Shown: positions 1 through 23,510 of the stretch, in pieces
Layout of the letters: each line of letters starts with the position of its first letter
How positions within the stretch are numbered: the stretch's first letter is position 1
NCBI RefSeq assembly: GCF_963662255.1
Contig: NC_085050.1
Coordinates: forward strand, 2,861,194-2,925,193
Source: Cinclus cinclus
Taxonomy: Eukaryota; Chordata; Aves; Passeriformes; Cinclidae
Reading direction: 5' to 3'
Length of the DNA: 64,000 nucleotides
The notes under the pieces: generated by a model
The model's database searches: none
What the model was told of the DNA's origin: nothing
The model's input: the letters and a program-made list of their open reading frames with translations, nothing else
Translations under genes and position numbers: made by a program

Positions 1-13
1 AGTGTCTTTTCAG

Positions 14-219
14 GTTCCTCAGCTCCTGCTGCTGCCTCCTCCCTTCCCAATGATGCCCATCCCGCTGCCTCCTCTGCCAGTGCCCAGAGGCCAAATCCTG
101 CCCCGAAGGCTGGGCAGCTACATCGAGACCTGCCCATTGGTGACCATCCACCTGTCCTGCCCAGTGCTGCCACCGTCACGAGCACAGACCTGGAGGCCAG
201 AGTGCCGGTGCAGGAATCG
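14..219 (+). CDS. MAVS: MAVS coding exon, proline/serine-rich linker ending in a TRAF motif
   Basis: The polypyrimidine tract and AG at 12-13 precede it and GTGAGC follows at 220. The frame starts with two bases of a split codon and is the only one that continues into the next exon. A second open frame, reading Leu/Pro-rich, is a shadow. The exon ends with PVQES, matching in place the human TRAF2/3 site PVQET. Confidence 0.85.
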
Positions 220-3200
220 GTGAGCAGGGCATGTGTTGGATGGGGACACAGAGGTCCCTTTGGATTGGGTATGGGAAGCCTGCAGTAGGACCAGGCTCCT
301 TCAGGACCACCCCAAGCAGCTACTTGCTGCTGATCTCTGCTACATCTAGTAATTTGCAGCTTATACATGGCCCTGGAACTGCTCTCTCTCCTGTCCCACT
401 CCATGGGGGGAGTGCAGGGTTCGCTTTGCCAGTCCAGGCTTCTCTCCACAACCCCCGACCCTTGGGTGGGTCCCAAGGAGAGACCCCAGACCCCCTTCAT
501 AACCGGCCTTGTGGGGGTCACTGCTCAGGGTTTGGGACACTCCCGTGGTCCCAGACCCCCTCATCCCAGTGATTTAACACAACTAATTTCCTTCCAGCTC
601 CCTAAAAAACTCCTGGAGCAAGAGAGTCCCCAGCCTGTGAGCGGTGGGCACAGCGGAGAGGGGAATCTCTCACACCCCGCTGGGGCTGTGCCGGTGTCAG
701 CAGGGACACCAGGGGTGGCCGTGCCATCAGCTGTGTCCCCAGAGCGGGGCCGGGACTGGCTGAGCCGCCGGCCGGTGTGTGTGGACAACGGGTTTTTTGG
801 GAATGCCAACCACCTGCACCGCGGCACACCGGGCCTGGCCCTGGGCAGGTCTGTTCCATCGAGGGATGCAGGTGCCACTCACAGCCCTGGGCAGCCCAGG
901 AATGAGCCCGAAGAGAGCTCGGATATCTCCATGGAGTCACCACCAAGGCTGGAGGGGGCTGCTCAGGGTGTGGGGCAGCAGCCCCCAAACTCAGTGCCAA
1001 AAAAGAAGCCCGTGCCAAGCTCTGGGCATGGTGAACCCGCAGGCAGCTTTGTAGATGTGTACAGCCCCCTCCTCATACAGCAGCAGTTTGATGCGGAGAA
1101 GAAGCGGCTCGGGATGCTGCAAGAGCACCCAGGGAGTGGAGGTGGGTTTCCCTCCTGGCAGAATCGGGTAGCCACTAGGGAGCAGGAGGTGCTGCTGAGA
1201 GCCCCTCACTGCAAGAAAGAAACTGGGATGCTGGAGTGTGTCCAGAGAAGGGAGGGCTCTAGAGCATAAGTCTGATGAGGGACAGTTCAGGAAGGTGGGA
1301 GAGCTCGGTCTGGAGAAAAGGAAGTTCATGGGAGACCTCGCTCTCTACAACTCCCGACAGGGTGGAGGGTGGAGCAAGGTGGGGATTGGGCTCTGCTCCC
1401 AGGTAACAAGCAACAGGATGAGCAGAAAATCGTGTCATGGGAAGTTTAGATTGGATAGTAGGGAAAATTTCTTTTTCGAAGAAGTTGTGAAGCACTGGAA
1501 AAAGCTGTCCAGGCCAGTGGTGGTCACCATCCCTGGAGGGATTTAGAAGATGTTTGGGTGTGACACTTGGGGACATGGATTAATGGTGGTCTTGGCAGTG
1601 CTGGGGGAATGTTTGGAATAGAAAGTAGAATAGAATAAAATAAGAATATTTAGTTTGGAAGGAACCCACGATGATTGTTTAATCCATCTGCATTTTAAAC
1701 TTTTCCCCTTCCCCTAGTTTGCACATATGTTTGTATCTTGCATGTGGGGGAGTTTTAGCATCTCCAGATCCTTCTCCTGTGGACATGATAGAATCAGGAT
1801 AAAGCCCTGTCCTCCACTCCAGGGTCTTGGGGTGGGAAAAGATACTCCCAGCCTTTTCCCCTCTGCTTTGTGGGGTCAGCCCCTCCTGGCTGGGAGGACA
1901 TGGAATTACAGGAGCCTTAAAAGCCTCTGTTTCCCTCGGTGTTCCCCAGCCCTGCAGCCCACCCTGCATGAGTTACCTGCAGCTGCAGGGAAAGCTTGGG
2001 TGCTACAGCAGAGCCAGTGCCAGGGCACTGGGTCCTGCTCTGTGTGCCACCCCCCAAGCCTGGGGACTGTCCTGTCACAGCTTCCTTGAGGAAGAGCAAA
2101 TCTCACCTTTTAGGCCTCATGGTTGACACAATGTACTTTTTTTTCCCCTGACAGGTGCTTCGATGGAAACAACTGCCCTGGGTGCTACCCCTGTGCCCAG
2201 AGACACTTTCCCATCCTGTGACACCTCCGTGAAGTCTCTTACGCAAGAGAAGAAACTGTCCATTGGGAATACAGCCAGCAGCACCCCCTCTGTGCCAGCA
2301 AAGGAGAAAGTAGGTGACCTTTCCTCTTGTCACTTGCATTTCCTTCATGTGCACTCCCCCTGGGTTTTTCTGTTGCATTGTCACACTGTGAGCTGGTGAT
2401 GAGTTCATTCAGGGAATTTTTTTCCCACACTGTATGATGGAGCATGGGAGAAGGGAGCCAAACTCTTTTGGGCTTTGACTCCTTATTGCCCCTCCTTACC
2501 TTGCCAGTCAGTCTTCTGGCTTCCAGCTGCTGTTTCCCACTGCTTTCCTCACTGCCTGGCTCACCTTCCTGCCTGCCTGCCTCACTCCTTGCTACCCTCG
2601 CTGTTACCTGTCACCCAGCCTTGTTAGTGGCAGATGTGGGGACTGTATTGCAATGGGTTTGTGTGGGACCTGTGTGCCCAAGACCAGGCCATTGGGCGCT
2701 TCCCTTGTCACCCAGCCCCTCTCCTTGTCTCCTGAAGGTGCTCCCAGCCTCAGCAAACCCTGTCCTGGGCACAGCTGTGGCAGGAGGCTCCAAAGGCGTG
2801 ACTGGGAGATCGGTTTCCCAGGTGAGCTCTGCCACAAGCATCTGGGCATCTCACACTGAAGAGGAGAGGGAAGAGGAGCTCAGCAAACCAGGTGTCCTCA
2901 TGTCCATGCCTCGGGGCAGCCCAGAGGTGGCCAGCAGATCCCTGGGCTCTCGGGAGCCCAGCAACCCCCGTTCCACCACCTCCAGTAGCCTTCATCTCAG
3001 CAGTGACCCGATCCTGGTGAGCAGGGATACCCTGAGCTTGAAAAAAATGTCCAGAGTCTCCTCATCTCCTGCACACCCCGGAGGAGAGGAGGCATCTGAA
3101 GCAAGGAGACACTCCTGTCCTGCTCCGAGCTGGGACAGCACCTCCCCGGGCACCCATGAGGTCTGTGTGGATCATCACACCAGCATCCATCTCGCAGCCG

Positions 3201-3394
3201 GCAGCAACGGAGTCAGTCCCGTCGGAAGCGCCGTGGATTCTAACTCTGCCAGTGGCTGTGATGCTGCCACCAGCTCACCTCAGGCTGGAGTCCCAGAGGG
3301 GGACAGCAATGGCCTGTCCCTGCTGTACATCCTTCCGGCTGCTGGCCTCGTTTCTGCCGTTGCATTCGCGTTGTACGCTCGGCTGTGGAAATAG
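14..3394 (+). CDS. MAVS: MAVS, mitochondrial antiviral-signalling protein (3' part of gene, four coding exons)
   Basis: MAVS is the tail-anchored adaptor on the mitochondrial outer membrane that relays RIG-I/MDA5 RNA sensing to NF-kB and interferon kinases. Coding segments are 14-219, 598-1141, 2155-2309 and 2738-3394, all with AG/GT borders and a continuous frame. The start and CARD are outside the window. What is seen: a long Pro/Ser-rich linker, the TRAF-binding PVQES (205-219), an ELSKPGVL block (2876-2899) identical to what I recall of human MAVS, and one hydrophobic segment (3314-3376) followed by a short basic end, as expected of a C-terminal mitochondrial anchor. PANK2 lying next downstream agrees with human gene order. 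MAVS evolves fast, so identity rests on these short blocks, architecture and synteny. The linker is poorly conserved and cannot be checked residue by residue here. Confidence 0.9.
598..1141 (+). CDS. MAVS: MAVS coding exon, long linker
   Basis: The acceptor is CTTCCAG at 591-597. The donor is G|GTGGGT with GT at 1142-1143, so one base of a codon is carried over. The exon encodes 181 residues of low-complexity Ser/Pro/Gly linker, with a PEESSD TRAF6-type motif (907-924) and a more ordered-looking stretch DVYSPLLIQQQFDAEKKRL near the end. Reading past the donor runs into a CR1 repeat. Confidence 0.85.
1199..1617 (+). mobile_element. CR1 retrotransposon 3' fragment in a MAVS intron
   Basis: It reads the typical CR1 end: GAGTGTGTCCAGAGAAG, a CTCTACAACTCCC word, TTTAGATTGGATA, then CATCCCTGGAGGGATTTA and GGTCTTGGCAGTG. 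It is 5'-truncated and diverged. Confidence 0.85.
2155..2309 (+). CDS. MAVS: MAVS coding exon, short linker exon
   Basis: A pyrimidine-rich tract and CAG (2152-2154) precede it and GTAGGT follows at 2310. With the base carried over from the previous exon it encodes 52 residues rich in Thr/Ser/Lys and ends in phase 0, which fits the next exon. Confidence 0.8.
2738..3394 (+). CDS. MAVS: MAVS last coding exon with mitochondrial tail anchor
   Basis: The acceptor is CCTGAAG at 2731-2737 and the stop TAG is at 3392-3394. It encodes an acidic stretch, the conserved ELSKPGVL block, a Ser-rich region with SLHLS (2987-3001), and a final hydrophobic helix (3314-3376) ending in Arg/Lys-containing residues. 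A GTGAGC at 2822 looks like an internal cryptic donor, but the frame continues without break. Confidence 0.88.
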   Translation: MLPASANPVLGTAVAGGSKGVTGRSVSQVSSATSIWASHTEEEREEELSKPGVLMSMPRGSPEVASRSLGSREPSNPRSTTSSSLHLSSDPILVSRDTLSLKKMSRVSSSPAHPGGEEASEARRHSCPAPSWDSTSPGTHEVCVDHHTSIHLAAGSNGVSPVGSAVDSNSASGCDAATSSPQAGVPEGDSNGLSLLYILPAAGLVSAVAFALYARLWK

Positions 3395-4349
3395 GGAATG
3401 GGTTGGCACGACCGTGACGCAGCCAGGGGATTCCTCTGGCAACAGGATTTTGGTCAATGCATTTAAAGCCTGAAGAGTAGCGGGGGGCATTGTTAAATAT
3501 TAGGGGCGTTGTTAGATCTTTTTCTGGAAGGTTTTGCTGGAAGAGGCCTTGGTACATGATGCTGTTGGGTTTGGGTCTGTTCCTTCCCATTTCCCAACTA
3601 TCTTCTTGACTGCAGCCTTCTCTCTTTCTACCCCTGGAGGAGAGGATCTTGCTCCAAAATGATCCATTGGATCGTTTCAGTCAAAAAGGAAAGCATTCAT
3701 GATGATTCTCCATGTTTTTCTTGTTTAGTCTCAGGAGTCCTCAGGGAAACATATACTGGTGATCCAAAGGTTCAAATATCCTCCAGGTCCCTTTGTGCAG
3801 TGCAGCCAGGAGAGGTTGTGCAGATATCCTGTAACAGTGGAGCTGGTTTTCTTCTTTATTCTGCTCATCTTGGCTTGAAAATGTGTCCAAGGGTGGGTGC
3901 TGCAGCCTCCACTAGACATCTCATGTTCAGTTTGCCTTACTTGATGTCTGTGGCTCTGCTGCTCCTTCTGAGATTGCTTCATGCACTACTGACCCTGGAG
4001 TCTCAGGAAAGAGCTGCATCTAACCAGTGTTACCAAGGACTAACCTCATTTCACCCCCTCCAGGCAAGGAAAGGGGTTTCTGATTTAAGAGGAATGTTAC
4101 AGTGCCAACTTTAAGCAGTCTTGGTCCCACAAGAGGTTGTTGGTTGTCTTTGATTTTTAGGGCTGGAGTTTTTGCAGCTTGTTGGAAAGGGTAGATGGAG
4201 TTCTTGCCCTTCATGATACCAGTGGCTATGGGATAGGGGCATAGGAAGCTTCAGCTCAGGCTGGGACACAAACAGGATCAACTGCACTGCAGGGAGGCCA
4301 TACCAGAGTCTGAGATGCTCTGGGGAGACCTTGTAGCATCTCCCAGTGT

Positions 4350-4460
4350 CTAAAGGGCTTGGAACAAACTGGTCCTGTGGAAGGTGTCCCTGTCCATGGC
4401 AGAGGGCTGGGATGAGATGCTAGTTAATGCTCTTCCAATCCAAACCATTCTGGGACTGTA
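4350..4460 (+). mobile_element. CR1 3' tail in MAVS 3' UTR
   Basis: It carries GGAAGGTGTCCCTGTCCATGG and the terminal CCAATCCAAACCATTCT, the plus-strand CR1 end. Confidence 0.7.
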
Positions 4461-4492
4461 AAATACAGTAAAGCAGTGAAAAAGCAACAGCC

Positions 4493-4985
4493 TGGAGCAG
4501 TTAGGTTGCTCCAGATTGCTCCAAGCCCCACTGAACTTGGCCTTGAACTCTTCCAGGGATGGGGCAGCCACAGCATCTCTGGACAACCTGTGTCAATGTT
4601 TCACCACCCTTGCAGGGAAGAATTTCTTCCCAGTATCCCATCTATCTCTGCCCTCTGACAGTGGGAAGCCATTTCCCTTTGTCTTGTCACTCCAGGTCCT
4701 TGTCCAAAGTCCCTCTCCAGCTCTCTTGGAGCCCATTTAGATACTGGAGGCTGCTAGAAGGTCTCTTCAGAGTCTTCTCCAGGCTGAACACCCCCAGCTC
4801 TCCCAGCCTGGCTGCAGAACAGAGGGGCTCCAGCCCTCAGAGTTTCTCTGTGGCCTTCTCTGGTCTCAGTCCAGCAGCTATACATCCTTATGTTGGGGCT
4901 GCAGAGGTGTACACAGCACTGCAGGTGGGGTGTCACCTGAGCAGAGCAGAGGAGCAGAATCACTTCCCTCACCCCCCTTTGTAAC
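4493..4985 (-). mobile_element. CR1 fragment in MAVS 3' UTR
   Basis: The inverted CR1 3' region: CTTCCAGGGATGGGGCAGCC, then AGGCTGAACACCCCCAGCTC and CAGGTGGGGTGTCACCTGAG. It sits tail to tail with the preceding piece. Confidence 0.85.
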
Positions 4986-5794
4986 ATTCATCCTGAATTC
5001 TTGCCATCAGCACAGCTTCCCAAAATCTGCTCTTCCTGCTGGCAGGGAGCAGGAGGGAGCTCAGCCCCCTAGGGCCTGGCTGCAAAGTGCAGCCATCACA
5101 CTCAGAGCTTGGTCTGTAGTGGTAAAAGTTCATCAGCAATGGCTGCTCCTCCCTCCCAATACTTTCCTTCTGCCCAAAAATCCAAGAAGTGCCTCCATAA
5201 AACTAAGGACAACCAGTATATGCAAGAGGGAGGTGTTGATTTTGGTGTGTCAGGGCTGCTTTCCAGAAGAGCTCGAGGTGTTCATTCCTTGCTCAGTGCC
5301 TGGTGCTGCAGGAGCAAGGGACAGTCCTTTCAACACAATGGGCCCCCTCTGCCAGGAGAAGGAATGTGGGGGCTTCTTCCCGTTGAAGATAAAATGGTTA
5401 TCACTCCCTAAGGGGAGGCACAGGAAGGGATTTGCCTTCTCCACACTTCATGTAATTCAGGGGAGATCCATGAGATTCCAAACCAGCCGCATCCATACCA
5501 AGGCCCTCTTCTCTGATGCTTTACTTGCCTGTGAAATTCTTCACGTTTTTCCACGTGTTTAAGTAACAGCTCGTATGCTTTGCCTTTTCACGTCAGATTT
5601 CTCTTGTGAAGCATCTGGCTTGTCACCACCTCAGACTGGGGAAAGCACATGTTCAAAATTGCTGCTGTGAAGTGCTGGGCTTTTCACAGTTGTTATGTAG
5701 CATTTTAAAGCCTCATTGGCAGGAGATGGTGCAGGAGGGAGCTGTGTCCCTGCACAGCTTTTACTAACAGGCTCAAAAGCCTTTTACTAACTAT

Positions 5795-5800
5795 AATAAA
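5795..5800 (+). terminator. Polyadenylation signal AATAAA (MAVS)
   Basis: This is the first canonical AATAAA after the MAVS stop, in a T/G-rich downstream context. Cleavage would be expected roughly 10-30 bases later. Confidence 0.6.
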
Positions 5801-5820
5801 TCAGTTTGATGCTTCACACT

Positions 5821-7261
5821 TGACTTGTGATTTGTGGGATGAAGAGCAGGAGGCTGATGACACTGTGGTTAGAGGGAATGCTCTGAAGGGCTCTCATGGC
5901 AGGGACACTGAGAGGATGAAGCCATCAGTGCCAGGAGGAGGTGACAGGGTTTAGGGACAGCTTCCAGACCTCATTTTGGAGCAAGCACAGGACCTGGTCC
6001 ACAGGATGCCCACCGTCACAGATCTTCCTGTTGGTGGTAGGATGCCCAGGATAAAAACAGGAAAGGTGGTTCCTGAGGCAGCAAACAGCTAAGCTGCACG
6101 AGTTAGGATGGAGCTGTGGAAGGAGCTGTAGCTGGAAGGGAAGGACCCCTGGGACTGGATGTAACCAGGTGGACACTGTACAGATGTGTGCTGAGCTTGG
6201 TACCCACCAAGGCCTGCATGCTGTTTTATTTATTATCCAGGTTTTCTGGTTGAATTCTATCCTGGGATGCTTCCCAGAAAAGGGGCACCTTTTCCATGCT
6301 GGGCCACCTTAGCCTCTCTGGGTTTGGCTCTGGAGGTGGCTGCTCCCCAGGTTTCTCTTCTTGTGCCCTGAATAGCTCTGACCTGAAGAACAGAAGCACC
6401 AACATCCCTAAACCATTGCTCACCCCTCGTGTGCCTTCTGGGGACAAACAGGAAGCTTTTGGGAGGGAACAGCCCTTTTCCTTTGCCCTCTCCATGCTCC
6501 CAAGGGCTCTGCTCTGTCCCAACAGCCGAGACACCCCACAAGCTTCCCTTGCTTTCTGCTTTCCTACTCCAGCTGTTACAGCCTAGACGTGTCAAACAGT
6601 CAGCAGGGGTTGAAAATACTCAAGAGCTTCATACAGCTCACCGAGTTCCTTTTTTACCCAAATGAAAGCAATGCTGCTCTGAAGGAGATTATTTGTGTTC
6701 AGAGAGCTCATCTTTTTTTTCTCCTGTCACTGCCAACTCTATTTATCCACTCACACAACAGGATATTAAAATACACCAACTAAATTCGACTGGTCCCTTT
6801 GTCCCATTTTCACTCCCGCAACCAGAATTCAGCAAATTTTCATGGAAATTATCATACCTTTGTGGAATATTGGTCGCTGATCCTTCAGGTATCAAATTAA
6901 TGCCTGAGGATTGTGGTGAGCTGGGATTACCCCGGGGCAGGTGAGGAGCACCCAGGGTCACCTCGCTGCAGTTCCAGGCTTGGTGTGCTCTGGGTGTGTC
7001 GAGACAACAATTAACATTCCACACGGGAATCTCCCTCGCCTTACAACGGGAGCTGCTGTGGCATCCTGTAGTCTGGGAATCTGTGTTACTCTTTTGAATT
7101 TTCATCCTCTTGGTTGTTACTTACACCCCTCTTCATGGTTGCCTCAATTTTTCTGCCGCCTGAGGGTTTCCTCCTGCGGTTGATAAACGCGGGATCAGGG
7201 TTTAAAGAACAGGATGTATCTACACTGGAATTATGTTGGGATGTAAAGGAGAGCTGAGGCT
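5821..7261. other. MAVS-PANK2 intergenic interval
   Basis: No exon or RNA gene was recognised. 6690-6905 is AT-richer, non-repetitive sequence with homeobox-like ATTA cores and could be regulatory, but nothing decisive is seen. A CR1 tail follows immediately before the PANK2 CpG island. Confidence 0.5.
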
Positions 7262-7460
7262 TTTAAGATCCTAGGAGGAGATTCTTCCCTGTGAGAGTGC
7301 TGATGCCCTGGCACAGGGTGCCCAGAGCAGCTGTGGCTGCCCCTGGATCCCTGGAAGTGTCCAACGCCAGGTTGGACATGGGGGCTTGTGGCAGCCCGGG
7401 CTAGTGGAAGGTGTCACAGCCTATGGCAGGAGGTGGAACGAGATGGTTTTAAGGTCCGTT
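7262..7460 (+). mobile_element. CR1 3' tail just upstream of the PANK2 CpG island
   Basis: GGCACAGGGTGCCCAGAGCA, CCCTGGATCCCTGGAAGTGT and GAACGAGATGGTTTTAAGG are CR1 words. Confidence 0.85.
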
Positions 7461-8027
7461 CGCGCCCGCCATGGCGGGTGGTGGCAGAGCCACCCCACGT
7501 CTATATGCGCCCTCATCTGCATATGCAAATCACATTCAAATGAGCCCATCCGCGCGGCCCGGCCCAGCCGAGCCTACTGCGGTTCTTCCCTTTGGCCCTC
7601 TCGTTGCCACAGTTACCCAGCTGTCAATCACCGCGCCTTCCCCCGCCCCACCCGGACCGCTCTCTCTGTCGTTGGGTAGTTCCCTTGTCAATCTCGCCTC
7701 CGAGGAAGCCCATAGGCCAGAGCTGCCGCATATAAACCCACCTCATCCGGGCGCGCGCTTCCGATTGGGCAGCCGCGCTTGTCACTCTGGGCGGCCGACA
7801 GCGGGAGGCGGGCCCGGCTCCCCGCTGCCGCGCGATACCGGCCTTTCATTGGCGCATCCTCCTGTCGCTCTGCGCCGCGCGGGGCGCGGATTGGTGGCCG
7901 CCTCACGGGGCGTCCCGCCCCGCGGGGCCGTGCGGCGCAGGCGCGCCGGGGGCGGTGGCTGCGGCGGTGGCGGCTGAGCGGGGCCGGAGCGGGGCCGGGC
8001 GGCCCATGGGGCCGGGCCGCGCTGCCG

Positions 8028-21740
<13,713 letters not shown>

Positions 21741-22745
21741 CTCTGTGCAGGATCTGTGTTGGACCTGTGGATTCAGGGCACTCCCTGGGCCACTGAGCCC
21801 ATGGTTTGGGAGTCACTGAGCCCATGTTTCTTGTCACAGCCCCCACTGAGACTGTTCCACTCCGGTGGCCTGGGGGGACAGGTGTCTGTTAGAGATGAAA
21901 TCATCTGGGATTATGGTGCAGGTTTGTTCCAAGGGCAGTGATTGGAGTACACGGGCTGGACGTGGGGGTGTATGGGAATGTCTGTGGGGCATTTCAGTCA
22001 CATGGAATTGCCCTTTTTAGGTAGCTTTACTCCATGTTTAATGATGGTGACAAAGCAGAGCTGGGGTGGTTTGCTCCTTCCATTGGGATCCCTTGGAGTC
22101 CGAGTGCCCTGGTCAGTTCTGTGTTCACAATCAGAGGTTCTCCATGGGCTGGAAGATGGTCTGGGAAGGGAGAAGAGCATCAGCACAGCCCTGTTGTGTG
22201 TAACTAACTCTATATGGCCCACTGGACCCACACTGGGACACAGCTGTGCTGTCAGCCAGGCTTTACTTATCCCTGTTCCACGTCCTTATCTCTGTCCTAG
22301 GGACAGAAGGTACAGCACAGCATGGATCTGTGCCTTGGGCGAGCCCCATTTCAGCCTCCAGCACTCCTACACAGTCCTCAGCACCCTTTGGGATGGTGTC
22401 AGGGGTGTCTGTCAGCCTCCAGCCTTGAAATCTAAATTTGAGGATGGAATAGGGGTAGTCGTCGTCTATTTTCTCTCTGTTAGCAAACTCCACCAAAGAG
22501 ACACTTCCTTCAGTCACACTTGGATCTCTGTAATATTCCACGTTACATTTATTAATGGCTACGCTCCTGTCATTTTGAGGGACTTCTCCCCTTTGCCTGC
22601 CTGCTGTACTTCCTCTTTTCCCTGTGCATGCTGCCACACAGCCTGCGAGCAGGATACTGCGGTGTGGAGCCCCTGTGGAAGTTGCACCCTGGGGATGGGG
22701 GGTTGGAATGGATCCTGCACGCTCAATAAATGCTCTCTAAAAGCA
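21741..22745 (+). other. PANK2: PANK2 3' untranslated region
   Basis: This runs from the stop to the first AATAAA (22725-22730). It contains a 125-codon open frame on the opposite strand (22263-22637) of unknown meaning. Longer alternative 3' ends reaching about 24150 are possible. Confidence 0.55.
22725..22730 (+). terminator. Polyadenylation signal AATAAA (PANK2)
   Basis: First AATAAA after the PANK2 stop, followed by T-rich sequence. Confidence 0.6.
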
Positions 22746-23339
22746 ATGAGGTATCTGCACCTTCCCTCGGGATGGGAGCTCATGGAGATAGAGCTTTGGA
22801 AGTGCTGTTCAAGCAGGGAAAGCTGTTCAGATCCTCCAGGTCCTCCAGATTAGGTCATGGTGTTAGGGGTTTATCCCAGGGTACCAGAGTGACCATTACC
22901 CTGACCCCAACCCACCCTTCCAGTCCTGGTTTCATCCCAGAGAAACCTCCAGCTCTCTGATCCCCTTGGGAGCCTGGCTGGAAGTGCTGGACAACCCCGA
23001 GCCCTTCCCTGCCTTGTGAATCCCACCCAGCTCTGCCTGTTGCTGTATCCAAGGTGGGTTCCTTGTGTGGCACCTCCATCTGAAAAGGGAGGAAATTATG
23101 GAGCCAGAGGATGTTTGTCTTTATACCTCAGCTGACTGTGAGCTGGGATTCTGGACACAGCCAGGGATTTGAGCACAGTAAAACCAGGGAAAAGACCACA
23201 GGGCTCGTATGGAAGTTGATCTGTGCTGGCTGGGGAGGAAAATGTTTTGTTTTTCCTGCAGCCTGACACAAGTTTGAGTTGTGTCTTGCTCATTGTTCCT
23301 CAAGGTGGTATGGGAGAGTTGAGGGCTGGGACCAGGATC

Positions 23340-23510
23340 ATGCAGCTCAGGGAATAGGACCCCAAAACCCCTCTCCTTCCACCCCTACCACGGGCAGGGA
23401 CACCTTCCACTCTCCCAGGGTGCTCCAAACCACATCCAACATGACCTTGGGAACTTCAGGGATCTGGGGGCAGCCACAGCTTCCTTGGGCACCCTGTTTG
23501 GGAGCAGCTG
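23340..23510 (-). mobile_element. CR1 tail in the PANK2-RNF24 interval
   Basis: GGGCAGGGACACCTTCCACT and CAGGGATCTGGGGGCAGCC are inverted CR1 words. Confidence 0.75.

Larger units (their letters stand above)
3395..5820 (+). other. MAVS: MAVS 3' untranslated region
   Basis: This non-coding stretch runs from the MAVS stop to the first AATAAA (5795-5800). It holds two CR1 pieces (4350-4460 and 4493-4985). The rest is unique sequence with no coding signal. The 3' end position is inferred from the poly(A) signal only. Confidence 0.6.

Noticed and set aside
367..1269. A single 300-codon plus-strand frame
   Set aside because: Only 598-1141 is a MAVS exon. The rest reads through an intron and into a CR1 copy.
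1617..1690. AGAATAGAATAAAATAAG tail with TTTGGAAGGAACCCACGATG
   Set aside because: It resembles the end of another avian retroelement in inverted orientation, but it is too short and diverged to call.
2819..2830. CCCAG|GTGAGCTCTG, a strong donor inside the last MAVS exon
   Set aside because: The frame continues to the conserved ELSKPGVL block and the membrane anchor, so the site is probably not used for the main protein.
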